Origin: Liopterus haemorrhoidalis
Lineage: Eukaryota; Arthropoda; Insecta; Coleoptera; Dytiscidae
Length of the DNA: 64,000 nucleotides
Direction of reading: 5' to 3'
NCBI GenBank assembly: GCA_963971575.1
Contig: OZ020611.1
Location: 49,857,466 to 49,921,465 of the forward strand
Shown: piece after piece, positions 1 through 11,318 of the stretch
Position numbering within the stretch: the stretch's first letter is position 1
Layout: each line of letters starts with the position of its first letter
Notes under the pieces: model-generated
What the model was told of the DNA's origin: nothing
Databases searched by the model: none
Seen by the model: the letters and a program-made list of their open reading frames with translations, nothing else
Position numbers and translations under genes: made by a program

Positions 1-323
1 ACATGGCGATGATGATTAAATGGTAGTGTCATAAACAAGTAAAATTTGCCTTACTATATTAGACGAAGACAAGTCATTAATATAAATTAAAAACAAGATA
101 GGTTCAAGTATGGAGCCCTGTGGCACACCATGCTGTATGATTTTTCATGTACTTTGAAACAAATTACCAGATGTGGATTTTTTTTATCCTTTTATGTTGC
201 CGTTAAACGAATTGTTATGTACGTTCGTTAGCCAGCGCCTATAATCGTCGGAAACAATATCTGTATGTGTTCGTATCCGAGAGAAGCGTAGAGAAGCAAA
301 TATTTTATCTGCTTGTATAGAAC
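1..323 (-). pseudogene. Non-LTR retrotransposon reverse transcriptase fragment
   Basis: Reading the minus strand from about position 135 gives the RT signature VPQGSILEPILFLIYINDL, followed near position 45 by LVYDTT, a decayed form of the YADD catalytic box. This is the palm region of a non-LTR (LINE) RT of CR1/Jockey type. The frame ends within 30 residues of the box and no long open frame exists, so it is a dead fragment. Minus-strand sequence near 230-320 probably belongs to the same remnant. It is cut on the right by the hAT element that starts at 324 and continues to the left beyond the window. Clade assignment is tentative. Confidence 0.6.
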
Positions 324-1689
324 CAGTGGCGGAACTACCATACCGCCTGACCCCCCAAGCGGGGGGGGCGAAAATTTTGAGAAAATTAGTCGCGTTTTAT
401 ACTGAAAAATAAAGAATTTACTTTTCACTATAAAACACATACATACAAAAAAATAATACAAAACAAACATTTTTTTTTATCTTTCGTATAGTAATACCTT
501 AGCAAAACAATAGCGAGATTGTTTATCCATATTCAAAATAGTAATTTAATTCAAAAATGAAAAAAAAAGAAGAAAGAGCCAATGCTTCGAATCTTATAAA
601 AAGTATGAATAATTTTGAATTTGTATTTTTATGTGTAATTTTATCAAAAATATTAGGAAAAATAAATTTATTTTCAAAATTATTACAAACTAAAAATATA
701 GATTTGAGAATTGCAACAACATCCTTAGAAACAACCAGTCAAAATCTGAAGAAATACCGAAATATGTATTTTTCTGCGAAAGATGACACAATTCAAATGG
801 CAGCCAAGTGGAATATCAGCTCCACTTTTGTTTGGAAAAGAAATTGTAAAAAAGCCCTTGGATGATTTTTTTAGAGTAACTGTATTAATGCAGTTCTCGA
901 TATTGTTATCAATCAAATTGATAATAGATTCAGAGGGATGAACGACGTTGTAAATTTGTTTTTCTTCATGTCACCTCGAAATTTAATCAACTTCGATGAA
1001 ACAGAAATTTGGAGTTCTGCCGAAATCTTACAAAAAAAAAAAAAAAAATACAAAGGTGATATTTCGTCCAATTTTCCGTTACAAATGGTAATGTAAGCTT
1101 CGATGCTTAATGAGGAAATCTCTAAAATAGTAACAATGAATGAATTTGCCGAACTTTTAATAATTAAATATACCTCCCTGTTGATCAGTTTTCCAGACGT
1201 AGTTACTGCAATTTTATTATTTTTAACACTTCCTGTCACTGTGGCAACGGCAGAGCGTTCTTTTTCCAAATTAAAGATAGTAAAAAACTATTTACGAAAT
1301 TCTACTGGAGAAGAACGCTTACATAATTTATCGTTGTTGAGGATTAAGGCTGAAATTGCTCAAGAAATGGGCATTAAAGACTTAATTATAGATTTTGCTA
1401 ATTTAAAATCCAGAAAGAAAGATTTAACATTTTAAATTGATTTATTTATTTACATCTAGTTTTGTTTTGTTTTGTCTATGTTTGATTTGTTTGATATTAT
1501 AGTTTTTCTTTTATATTCATAATAAAATATGCATTATAAAGTAAAATGATTCTTTGTGTAAAAAGAATCCAATGTTAAATTTCTTCAAATTTATGGGACG
1601 CTAGATACGAAAAGAAAAAAATCACATAAGGTTATGGGGCCGATCGAATTTTTTTGCGGGGGGGGGCAAAATTTGTAATTCCGCCACTA
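324..1689 (+). mobile_element. hAT DNA transposon, internally deleted, with TSD
   Basis: The left end reads CAGTGGCGGAACTAC and the right end reads GTAATTCCGCCACTA, forming hAT-type terminal inverted repeats. Flanking 8-bp TSD candidates are TATAGAAC (316-323) and CGTAGAAC (1690-1697), matching at 6 of 8 positions. G-rich runs follow each end (near 360 and 1665). The element carries two fragments of its own transposase on the plus strand but lacks the N-terminal zinc finger and most of the catalytic core. It sits inside an older LINE remnant. Confidence 0.85.
557..1435 (+). pseudogene. hAT transposase remnant (zf-MYM1-like) with C-terminal dimerisation domain
   Basis: The stretch 1103-1435 encodes a classic hAT C-terminal dimerisation motif: TATAERSFSKLKIVKNYLR-like residues (here ATAERSFSKLKIVKNYLRN) followed by GEERLHNLSLLRIKAEIA. 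This type is typical of the ZMYM1-like hAT group found in insects. An upstream fragment (557-865) includes NNFEFVFLCVILSKIL, which fits the middle of the same protein family. The two fragments are separated by stops, a poly(A) run near 1030 and missing sequence. The protein would act in the nucleus as a transposase, but this copy cannot encode an active enzyme. Confidence 0.8.
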
Positions 1690-1839
1690 CGTAGAACCCG
1701 GTTTTAATATTGTATATGATATTATTTTAGACAATTTACACTTCAAATTAAATTTTGATATAATATTAGAACCTCTGTAATTTTAGTCATAGTTAATTTA
1801 TAGTATTATTAGAAATTAGCTGAAATGCATTTTTGTTTA

Positions 1840-2236
1840 TAAGTACTTATGATAACTAAGATTTTTCAAGTGTATAGGTAGCGCTAACCATGGCCTCTCA
1901 AATATTAATCTTGAAAAAAACTACATTGTATAGAAAATAATCGATTCATTATTCTGTTTTGCTATTAAGTAAATAATAAGTGAGATATTTTAAGTGTATA
2001 GGAAACGATATCCATAGCCCCCAAATATTCATCTTATTTAAAACTACATTCAATAGAAGAAAATCTAAAACAATTTTCTTATATATATATGTTAAGTATT
2101 TACTTAAAAGCAAGTGTATTTTAAAGTGGATATTTCAATATATATTTCTTCATTCTAAACAAATATTCTTTATACATTTTTGATGTAAAGTGAATAATAA
2201 CTGAAATATTTCAATATTTCATTATACCGAATTTTA
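1840..2236 (+). repeat. Dispersed repeat family 2, internal subrepeats (copy A, left part)
   Basis: The segment contains repeated phrases such as 'aagtaaataataagtgagatat' spaced by 'cccccaaatattcatctt', at about 1870-1910 and 1975-2035. The same phrases recur in the longer copies at 41631-43070 and 50425-51665. No coding potential is seen. It is followed directly by a Helentron-like element (2237-3308). Confidence 0.6.
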
Positions 2237-2285
2237 TTAGGGTTTTGTAGGTATGACCAAAAAACCCTTATACCGTCATTTTGTC

Positions 2286-2327
<42 letters not shown>

Positions 2328-3308
2328 TCGGTAAAAATTGTAGCCAAACGGCTAAACCTAGAGAGTTGAAATTTAGTATGCTTATACAACTCTTTGACCC
2401 GCACATAGAAAAAATACTAAAACATCTAAAAAACATATCCCCCTAAAAATATAAACAAATATATGCTCGTGGAAAAAAAATATATTTTTTTACAATTCTG
2501 TGTAGGGTATCAAATGAAAGCCCTTGGTACGTGGATTAACGATCAAAATTTTATTTTTGCAAAATAGATTATTTTGAGGCGATTTTTGCCATAATTGTGC
2601 AAAAAAAAATTTGTCCCACACCCTGTAGCCTAGATGGTTTAAACTAAAAATCTGAAAAAATTCTCAGTAATGTACATTGGTGTGAACCGGAATAGTACAA
2701 CTAGGAATTTTTGATCAGATTATGTTTTCGGAAAATAACGCATTTTTTGTGTTTTTAAGTAAAATATATAATATATTTAATCCGCTATTTAACATAGTAA
2801 ACGAGTGATCCTGTATAGCACAGTGGTATTTTTGTAGCTCAGTGAGTTGAAACTACTGTAAGAAACTGTGTTCAAATCCCGTCAATTTTTATTTTTTCAG
2901 TTTTTTTTTGCATTTTTATTTTGTTTAAATTATTTTGTCAAAATTCTAGTTATATTTTGGTAAATGTTGTATTTAATTTTTAAAAGCGTAAATTTAATAA
3001 CCAGTGGGAACTGTTGAAATTATAATTTAATTCTATATTTGAAGGTATCAGAGGGCGAGGCTTATGATTTAAGCAACCAATGGAAGCCATAGGCGCAATT
3101 TTCAAAACCTTAATGAACCTTGATATATAAAAAAAAAATACTGCACATATTTAGAAACTTAAATAATGGTATTAGGCATTCGAATTAAAATTCATAAAAA
3201 AATATTTTGACATAAAATTTGTTTTGGCATCCCAAATAATCATCACACAGTTAATAAATACCTGCGAAACCCTGAAATGTGTGAAAATTCACACTTCACA
3301 TCAATTTT
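2237..3308 (+). mobile_element. Helentron-associated-like non-autonomous element (HINE-like), copy 1
   Basis: The 5' end is TTAGGGTTTTGTAGG, followed by a (CTGT)n tract at about 2285-2330 and a conserved AT-rich body. The 3' end has a hairpin (GTGTGAA/TTCACAC) and then TTCACATCAATTTTT. AGGGTTTTG at the 5' end is matched by its inverse CGAAACCCTG-like (consensus CAAAACCCT) near the 3' end, giving subterminal inverted repeats. This layout (subterminal inverted repeats, GTCY-type microsatellite near the 5' end, 3' stem-loop, no obvious TSD) is that of DINE-1/Helentron-associated elements. It contains no coding sequence. Other copies are at 13793, 43568, 56009 and 62179. Confidence 0.75.
2831..2884 (+). 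other. tRNA-like pol III module inside Helentron-like copy 1
   Basis: TAGCTCAGTGAG resembles the tRNA A box and GTTCAAATCCC resembles the B box, about 35 bases apart, a spacing close to that in real tRNAs. A possible second A-box-like stretch (TATAGCACAGTGG) lies just upstream. Acceptor-stem pairing is not convincing, so it is a tRNA-derived module rather than a tRNA gene. An equivalent module occupies the same place in the other long copies. Confidence 0.5.
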
Positions 3309-3450
3309 TAAAATATGTCCAGCCATTTTTACGTGAATCTCAGACAGACAGAAATTGATTTTTGTGTGGATATCGTCTTATAATCATCTGAAACGTGTAG
3401 AAACCAAATATGATGCCGACCACTAAAAAAAAAAGATTTTTTGGTTTCTA
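3309..3450 (+). repeat. Dispersed repeat family 2, 3' end (copy A)
   Basis: The text 'atgtccagccatttttacgt', an acaga-rich stretch and 'ctgaaacgtgtagaaacca' match the 3' parts of the family at about 15730, 40440 and 42900. It directly follows the Helentron-like element, so that element probably landed in or beside this repeat. Confidence 0.55.
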
Positions 3451-4376
3451 CTCCAGTTTATATTTTATTACTTTCGGCGTAGTTCTTCGGTTGATTTTAA
3501 ATAGAACACCATTTTCAATTGATAATATTTTTAATTATAGATTTATAAATACCCAGCTGTTATTTGTATTTTATCTGTAAGTATTGAATAGCTCGGAGCT
3601 AGAAAATAATAAAATACGACCCTGAATAGGCGTAGTTTTTAAAGATTAAATAACACCTTTGGTTCAGTTTTTGTATAACCACATATTAATTATTGTGAAA
3701 TTTATTTCTCCACTGATAATCATGATTGTTAATGAGATAATCAAAACACTATTAATTTAATAGAAATACTCAAGTTCAAGATTGAAATTTTTGAGAAAGA
3801 AAATATTTATCATTCAAGATTTACAACAGAATTTAAGATTTATCAAAATATTTTCTAGAAATGGAAACAGAAAAAGGTACCAAATAAAATACTAAGTAGT
3901 TGTGGTAATTGTTTTATTCCAACTCATTTCAGAGAAAAATATGTGTGCATTACACGCGTGTACGTACGTGCGTGTAGATCGGTGAAAAGTCAGAGCCAAC
4001 CTTGTAAACTTGTAGATTTGTAAATGTAGAAATTTAATTTTTGATTAACACCTGTTGCTATCCAAGCCGGTATAGTCACAAATTCCAAGAGATTTGAATG
4101 ACAGCAATGTTTAGAATATTTCAAATATTCGTAAAATTTCTGTAATGAGTAATAATAAAATTAATATATGCTAGACAATCATTACTTTTATGCTTTCGAC
4201 CTCCTTCCGATCGATTTTCCTAATAAAATATACACCTGAGTTTTTTTTTAAGGTAAGGTATCATAGGGTTGTATGCTAAAAATCCTCTGTGCTTACGTCA
4301 TGAAAGCTTTGTCCACCACGGTTTTACAGATATAAGATTTGCAGATTTTAAAATTTGAACATATTAGTTCTAGATA
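3451..4376. other. No gene recognised
   Basis: AT-rich sequence with many stops in all frames. A short alternating purine/pyrimidine stretch (acgcgtgtacgtacgtgcgtg) lies near 3954-3975. Nothing coding or element-like could be supported. Confidence 0.6.
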
Positions 4377-5174
4377 TGTAGGGGAGACCGGATACTGTTG
4401 TCACACACGATATTACTCAAAAACTATAGGGGAAACTTCCTAAGCGCCCTGACATCTGGTGGCGATTTTCGGAAGATACGAAAGTGATATTGTTTTGTTT
4501 TATTCAATGGAGAAATACGTGTTTTTTGTTGTGTGTGTTTTATTTTTGTGAACCATGACAAAAAAAAAAAAACAATTAATTTTGTTGTGTGCCGCAATGT
4601 AAATCGTGAATAAAGAAGAATCCCACTTAAACATTCCATAATTTTCCTCAATCGGGAACAATATCAATTGAAATGACATTTGGAGGTAGAGAGAAAGTGG
4701 ATAGTAAGTCTCTATCATACACAAATGGATCCAAAAAGTAAAAAAGAGCAAAAATCCAACCAAAACCCATGAATGCGTGTTTACACGTTGTATTTTAAAG
4801 TGTGTACTTTTAAAAGTGAGTTTTTTACGTCCAAGAAAAGACTGAAAAAAGTACTTACCCCATCCAAAATATGCCTAAATCATCAGTTGATATATTAAAA
4901 GGCCTTTCCACTTTTTCAGGCAGAGATTTTTATTATTTAATTACATATTTACCATATTTTTGTTGCTATTATATTGACAGACAGTCAAAAAGAATTAAAA
5001 ATACAATGAAAAACTTAAAATTGAATTGAAATTTCTTTAGAATAGTATATTATTACCTTAATTGATTACCTTGATTAAATAAAAAAAAAGCTCGGAAAAT
5101 AGGAAAAATACAACCGGTGTTCATTTTCACCATGTAAACAAATACACGAGTAACAGTTTAATGTCACTTTCGAG

Positions 5175-6314
5175 AAGGGATGGGAAAAAATCATCGATGT
5201 ATCGAAAACATCGATGTTTGTTTTAAAAACATCGATGTTTTTACCATCGATGGTCAGCTGGCGATAGTATCGATAAAACAACGATGTCTACTACCGATGT
5301 TGATGTTTAAACTTTGAAATTCAGAAACTACCGCTAGAGGCACTGGAATCTTAAAAATTTAATTTTTGTTAAGTTTAGTATACAAAATATAAGCGCCATC
5401 TATTGTGATATAAAAATACTAATAGTGTTAGTTCTTATTCTTCTTAGTAGCAGAATACGAAAAAATAAAAAGAAACTTCTAATTTTTGCAAACAATGCGA
5501 ACGACCAACGACGCCAACACACTTTTTCTTTTTGAGTCTTGTTGACACTTTCCCAGTTGTTATTCCTCCAATCCCTGGATTTTTGTAAGTTGCCATTAGC
5601 TATTTTTTTATATATTGAAGTTGACTTTTCCTGTACAAAATGATCAAAAGCTTCAATTAATTGGTAAAAGACTTTATTTCAACTTAAAAAAGTATAAAAA
5701 TAATTGTGTATGACAGTGTTATTTTTATGTTAAATAATATAAAATTAACATTAAGATTACTATATTAGTATTGTAATAAAATCCAATATTTCATTTTAGA
5801 AATGTAAAAATAGTAAGGTCTGTTCCTTTGGTTTAGGCGGAACTAGATTTACAATTCTAGTTACTTTTACCGATTGATTGAAGCTTTTGATCATTTTGTT
5901 CAGGAAGAGTCAACTTCAATATATAAAAAAATATCTAACGACAAATTACATAAATGAAAATTGCGGTTAGTTCCGCCAAATCGTTTGGAATAGACTCTAG
6001 GTACAAATTAGGATTATTATATTGGGTATAATAATATTAATGTGAAATTAATTACTATTAAAAAGGAATATTTCTATTTCAAAATCTAATAAATGCTTTT
6101 TGTGTATTATGTATTACTTTTTTCGTCTTTTATCTTTACATTATTAAATAAAACCTATATAATATAAATAAATAGCTTTTTTTAATATTAATAAAACATC
6201 GATGTTTCCGATACGTCGATGTATTTCCTTCGATGTTTTTTCAACATCGATAGTAAGCGCCGATGTTAACATCGATGTTAAACATCGATGTTTTGCCTTC
6301 GATGTACAACCGTA
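5175..6314. mobile_element. Nested hAT-like non-autonomous element with CATCGATG clusters
   Basis: Perfect 8-bp direct repeats CTTTCGAG at 5167-5174 and 6315-6322 flank the segment. Both ends carry dense clusters of the palindrome CATCGATG and near variants (5190-5300 and 6195-6305), in inverted arrangement overall. Terminal inverted repeats are weak (AAGGGATGGG against ACGGTTGTAC). No transposase is seen. The TSD length and subterminal palindrome clusters fit hAT. Insertion into the pogo-like element makes it the younger of the two. Confidence 0.7.
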
Positions 6315-6799
6315 CTTTCGAGTGTTCCAGCTTTGCCGCATATGGCGCTGCGATTTTAAAAAGTTTCCCCTATAAACTACTATTCCGCCTAAACTGTCTC
6401 TACCAATGCGCAAATGCATCACTTCTTTCTCTACAGACATTTAGCGCACTGCAACTAGATGTAAACAGTAGACATCTTATAACGTGTTTCAGCATGGCAA
6501 AAGTAAATTTTGAGTGATCCAGTATTTTTATTTCAATTCAGTAAATTTGTACAAACTATTTTATATTTTTTTCTTCTTATAGTCAACAATACAGTCAGTC
6601 TCTAAATGTTGACAATTGTTTTTTTGTATTTTACAAACTATTTATTAGTTATATTTCACATTAATCTTTTAACCGACATTTGAGTCTGGTTGTCGCAACA
6701 TATACGGCGTTGGTTGTCATATGTGACAACCAACCTCAATGTAAGACTAAGTAATATTCTATTAATTTTTTAACATGTATTTCACGGAATACGATAAAA

Positions 6800-7252
6800 A
6801 TGCCGCGCAATTTTAAAGGAAGACCAATCATGAAAAAATAAGTCCAACATTGATGTTACGTGCTGTTAGAGGCGTTAAATAATATAACAAATCTATAAGA
6901 AGCGTAGCGAAAGATTTCGATATTAACTATCGCACTTTAACAAGATATTGTCAAAAAATTGATGAAAAATATATTCCCAGCACTATCTCCAAACCAAAAA
7001 CGCAAGCAATAAGTGAAGAAAGTGAATAAGGCAATTCTTCAGAATAGCGGAAAAAAGAAGAAACAAGGAAAGATAAAAGAAGAAGAAGAAGAGAGTGAGG
7101 AAGATTTCTGCATAGTATGTCTAAGTCCATATTCGCAAAGCATAGCAGAGGAGATTAGAGTGCAATTTCAGAAGTGTAAATTGTGGGCACATGAAGCGAG
7201 TACCCGAGCACTTCCTACTTACCTATGTCAAAATCAACCTCTAGTGATGTGA
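6800..7252 (+). pseudogene. pogo-like transposase remnant: N-terminal HTH and C-terminal zinc-finger fragment
   Basis: The start MPRNFKGRPIMKK is followed after a frame change by [20 protein letters not shown], a CENP-B/Psq-type helix-turn-helix like that at the N-terminus of pogo-group transposases. The frame soon shifts to the stretch at 7013-7252, where EEDFCIVCLSPYSQS and KCKLWAHEAS match the C-x2-C / C-x2-W-x-H zinc finger that ends many insect pogo-like transposases. The DDE catalytic domain between them is absent. Frameshifts and the deletion make it non-functional. The element ends only about 200 bp downstream. Confidence 0.7.
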
Positions 7253-7587
7253 CAATTAACCCGGCTATGGGGCTGATAGTCACAAAATACTTACTTGGCA
7301 AAAATTTTGTAAAAAAATGTAAACGGATTCTGTAATATTTGTATCGTTTAAGATGGTCCGATAACTGGACTTTCTAATAATATGCGTTTCAGAAGAATTA
7401 ATTTATAATTAAATAGAATAATATCAGAATTTCTAAAAATGTGACTACCGTACCCGGTCTCCCCTACTTAATTCAGAACTGTTAGGTCCAATATCGGTCG
7501 TTTTTTTTCGGTTGAAAATTTCACTGTTTCCCATGTTATCAGTGTCCTTTTTACCACTGCATGATGTACACCTAATATGAGCTTTTA

Positions 7588-8710
7588 ATTTATTTATTTA
7601 TCGTGTGGCGACAAGACACATTACACGCCAATTAACATCAGTCACTTTATCATTTGCAAGATAATTATAATTGTACATCTAAATTATTGATGTATTTAAT
7701 GGATTCTGGTGTTGGTATCGTAAATTAGGCAGGGTCGTCGCTACATTTTTCTATGGTACATTCACTCGTAAGATGTATAATTGTTTGGTGGATTTTGGGG
7801 ATTTTATTCCATTTATATGGTGAATTCGCACATATTTTGATACGGTTGAAATAAGCCCAAGTATTACGAGGTAGGTCAAAACCAGATGGTTTTACTATAG
7901 CAGGGGAACCCGTTAAACATACCAGATGAAAAGTTTTTCCAGTGATTCAGCTTCTATATTGAAGTTGCCTTCCCATAAGCGTTCTGATGTTTTCAATTGG
8001 GGGTGTCTGGAACGAAACTGGTTTATGCTCAAGAGTATGAAGTCGTCTTGGATGGGTAGCTGGATGTTTCTTATTGTACACCCTGAGGGGCATGTGGTTT
8101 GGAATGGGGAGCCACTGGGTTGGAGTGGACCTAATTGTGCCTGATTAGGCGTATCGTGGTGTTTACCTCGACATCCACAACTTTTACATGTGTACTATTT
8201 CACCAGGATGCACAGTATTCAGTTGCAGAATAAATAATGTCAAATGTCGAGCACTGAGGAGTTTCTGTCAAAGAGTCCCAAGATGTGCCACATAATATCT
8301 GAAGAAAGTTGGTCTTTGTTTATAATATCTCAGAAGTGTTTGACAGGTGTTGTTTAAACAATAGTGCTCTATCTAAAGTCATTCCGATATATTTAAGAAA
8401 GAGATTATGTTTCAGAAAGATGGAGAATCACTTAAGTAAATCACCGATTTCCTGCCCGCAAGTTTGTTGTGTAGGTGGAAGGAGCAGACTGTTTTGGTAG
8501 TGCTTGGTTCTAGTCTGCACTGGGTGAAATATGTGACGAGGGAAGACATATCGCTGGTGAGAATTTCTTCAGTGGCCAACTGAGCTGTGTTGTGTGGTAA
8601 AGATCTAGTCTGAATAACCGATTTTTTTGGACACGGTTCTAAGCAATTCTTATATATTGAAGATATGAAAAGGAGTGGCGTTAGGACTGAACCTTGTGGT
8701 AATTCGAACT
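7588..8710 (-). pseudogene. Jockey-like LINE: RT end and C-terminal region, degenerate
   Basis: Minus-strand reading starts near 8705 with LPQGSVLTPLLFIF (RT box), then LKYIGMTLDRALLFKQHL (RT thumb) near 8400, and residues such as SRHPQLKTSERLWEGNFN and STVSKYVRIHHINGIK near 7800-8000. These follow the order expected for the RT and C-terminal half of a Jockey-group ORF2. Stops and frameshifts occur throughout. The 3' end has a (TAAA)n-like tail (gataaataaataaatt read on the minus strand) at about 7585-7598, typical of non-LTR elements. Strong 5' truncation is usual for this class. Confidence 0.7.
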
Positions 8711-9219
8711 CAAAATAAAATAAAACAAAAAGTTAAAAAATACCAAGTGAAAAGTTTTTTGACCCTACAAATTCCACCTAAAAGCATTAGGAGGTCCAAA
8801 ATTGATCCGTACAACACAACAATATTGCTGAAGCAGGGGAGTCAATTAATTTTTACATAAAACTTACTATTCCAGGAAAAATCCATACTCGATCTACTCT
8901 ATCAAAAATTGAGGAGTAGCAAAGTTACCATAAAAAAATAAAAAGCAAACATAAAAGAATATCAGCACGATATTTAAACTTTATTCCACAAGTTTTACAG
9001 ATCGTGAAACTTTAACTTGTTTTGAATTTCTAATTTAAATAAAATTAAAGGTAGCCTACTAGCTAATGCAGTGAATAATTAATGCATTTTACTTCAGTAT
9101 GCTGTAACTTTTTAATTTTGTCGAATCGAACCTATATTGATATAAAATTTATTTTTTAAAATTGTACGAGGAATACGCCTTGCATGTTTAGAAAAACTTT
9201 CTTGAATCATTCAGTATAG
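8711..9219. other. No gene recognised
   Basis: AT-rich, with stops in all frames and no clear element ends. It may be the continuation of an older repeat. Confidence 0.5.
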
Positions 9220-10267
9220 TAGGAATCGGTAAACTTTTCGCAAAGAAGGAAAAACGTTTAATGGTTAGTTTATGACGATGGGCACAAAAAAAAACTGCAT
9301 ATCAATTTTATGTGATATTTGGCATTGTATTTCATCAGCTAATTTTTTGTAATTCGGCACGAAGATTGAAAATCCCAGTTCTCAGGCGATGTTCATGTAT
9401 TAATAAATCGGGAACGGAACTTTGATTTTAAATGCTTCATATTCGAAAAAAGAGATTCACACGAATATGTTAAATATGTTGTTACATTCTCTTTATCAAT
9501 AAAGGGTAACTAATTTTATCAACCAAATTCCAAAATACTTCATTATTCTGATGAGATTTGAAAATTATGTCTTTTTTAAATTTATTGTTTCCAATTTTTT
9601 AATTTTCCGCATCACTAGTTTGAAAATAATTTGCAATTTCACCAGACACATCCACATCTGTAGCGGTAAAAGATTTTATAAAACATATTATGAGTGAATC
9701 CATTTCAGAAAATTCTTGAAATCTAGAGCTTAACACTTCCAAATTTTACAAAGCGAAGATGTAGGGAACGATTTATATTTCTTTGGCATTATTCAGAAAA
9801 TTTTTATTAGTATTTTTTTTCCTTTATCATCTATTTTGTTCAGAGCCGCAGTAAGGAAAACTTGCGCTAGGGGCAGGGCCGTGTTTTGGCGCCCTTGGTA
9901 AATAATAATAAGGTTCTTACCTTTCAAAATTTAAGTGTTGAGCAAAAAAAGGTCCTCACCTCTCAAAACCCAAGTGACGAGCAAAAAAAAAAAAAATGTC
10001 CTCATCTTCGCAAAGGCGCCCCTTAGCAAGCCCATCAGCGCCCTTTTCCTTAGTGCGCTAGGGGCCGTCGCCCCCTCCGCCCACCCCCCTTACTGCGTCT
10101 CTGATTTTGTTTCTCAAACAGTATGAAATGAACAGTAGGTAAGTATTGGTTAGGTACGTGGTAAACGTCCGTCTACGAAGTTATTTTATAAAACTCCATT
10201 ATTATTTTTTAAATTTAGCTGCGGTCACCTCAAAACGCTTCCCGGGTCACCATGTTGCCGATCCCTG
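9220..10267 (-). mobile_element. hAT element with transposase C-terminal remnant, containing a second hAT
   Basis: The left end is TAGGAATCGGTAAAC and the right end is GTTGCCGATCCCTG, a hAT TIR pair of the CAGGGATCGGCAAC type. Flanks CAGTATAG (9212-9219) and CTGTATAG (10268-10275) match at 7 of 8 positions as a TSD. On the minus strand near 9300-9480, frames resembling FRSRLLNEH-type hAT C-terminal motifs appear (for example SSVPDLLIHEHRLRTGIFN), with many stops. A 263-bp hAT MITE is inserted at 9841. Confidence 0.7.
9841..10103. mobile_element. hAT MITE nested in the 9220-10267 hAT
   Basis: TIRs are CAGAGCCGCAGTAAGG on the left and the inverse of CAGAGACGCAGTAAGG on the right. The 8-bp TSD ATTTTGTT is perfect on both sides (9833-9840, 10104-10111). 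The interior is rich in 'gcgccc' and 'aggggc' words and has no coding capacity. Its insertion inside another hAT shows successive waves of hAT activity. Confidence 0.85.
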
Positions 10268-10275
10268 CTGTATAG

Positions 10276-11230
10276 TGTTTGCTTCTTTAAAGAATCGTAA
10301 GCTAACTTCTGTAGCATAAGTAGAATAATGCAACATCCTGTATGATAACACTGGATTGGAACATTTTTGCATTCAGGGAACTTCTAAAATTTCTGATTCA
10401 TCTCCAACGTATTTTCCTAAACCTACAAACAAAATTAAATTATTAACAAAATTAAACAAAATGAGTAACAAATTAAATCAGTTAACACACTATAAAAACC
10501 AGTTATAAAAACAATTTCGTTACATCAGTAATTAGCCGAACAACTTATTAAAAGACATCTATTATATAAAAAAGTAAAAAAATAATAAACTGGTCACTCC
10601 AACTCCTATATACAGTCAAGAATAGTGACCTGTTATAACAAAATATGAACCGTATTCGCCTCTGCCTTAAGGCCTATTACCTGATCTGACCTTGCTTGCT
10701 ATCATTGGCCTAAATACATGAATAGCAACTTTGCCATATGCAGTACGATATAGTATAGATAGTCAGATAAATATATTATTTATATTGATTCCGTTCGCTT
10801 AGATTTCTTTAGATTTTTTATCTGGCTGATTGTAATGAAATAATTTTTGATATTATTTAACTTTGATGGATTTTTTAATGGAGTTGAATTTTTTAAGGAC
10901 GGTTGCTTAGAGTGTATTTTATTGAAATTTGATTTCAGTGGTGGTTTTGCTTGGTGTTAGGTTATGCGCGGAGTTTGAAATGTTCGGTTGTGGAGTTGTT
11001 TTATGTGTTTTATTAATAAAAGTGTCGTTAAAATATGTTGTGGTTAAATAATATCGTTAATTATAAATTGTTGTGATCGTTAAATATGCGAAAGTGATAT
11101 TTTAGATGATGCATTGTATGTGTTTAAAATAACGTCCTAATTATGTCTTTTTAAAATTTTTCTATTGAAAAAATCAATAATACGTTGTAAATAGAAGTGT
11201 ACTTAATTACTTAATTGTTAAAATATTTGA
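10276..11230. other. No gene recognised
   Basis: AT-rich sequence lacking long open frames, recognisable TE ends or RNA motifs. Confidence 0.55.
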
Positions 11231-11318
11231 TATATTGTGATTGACACATCTCCGGAGACTCCGATTCTTGTTGTCTGCCTCCGGACTATTTTTAGTTCTA
11301 AATCTTTGGTTCTTTTAA

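Larger units (their letters stand above)
4377..7468 (+). mobile_element. pogo/Tigger-like DNA transposon, decayed, TA target site
   Basis: Ends match in inverted orientation: GTAGGGGAGACCGGATAC on the left and GTACCCGGTCTCCCCTAC on the right, continuing into GTTGTCAC versus GTGACTAC. Both sides abut TA dinucleotides (4375-4376 and 7469-7470), the expected TSD of the Tc1/mariner/pogo group. The interior retains a short N-terminal and a short C-terminal transposase fragment with the DDE core missing. A hAT-like element (5175-6314) is nested inside, which explains much of its length. Confidence 0.75.

Noticed and set aside
2285..2330. CRISPR-like array
   Set aside because: It is a tetranucleotide microsatellite without spacers, in a eukaryotic context.
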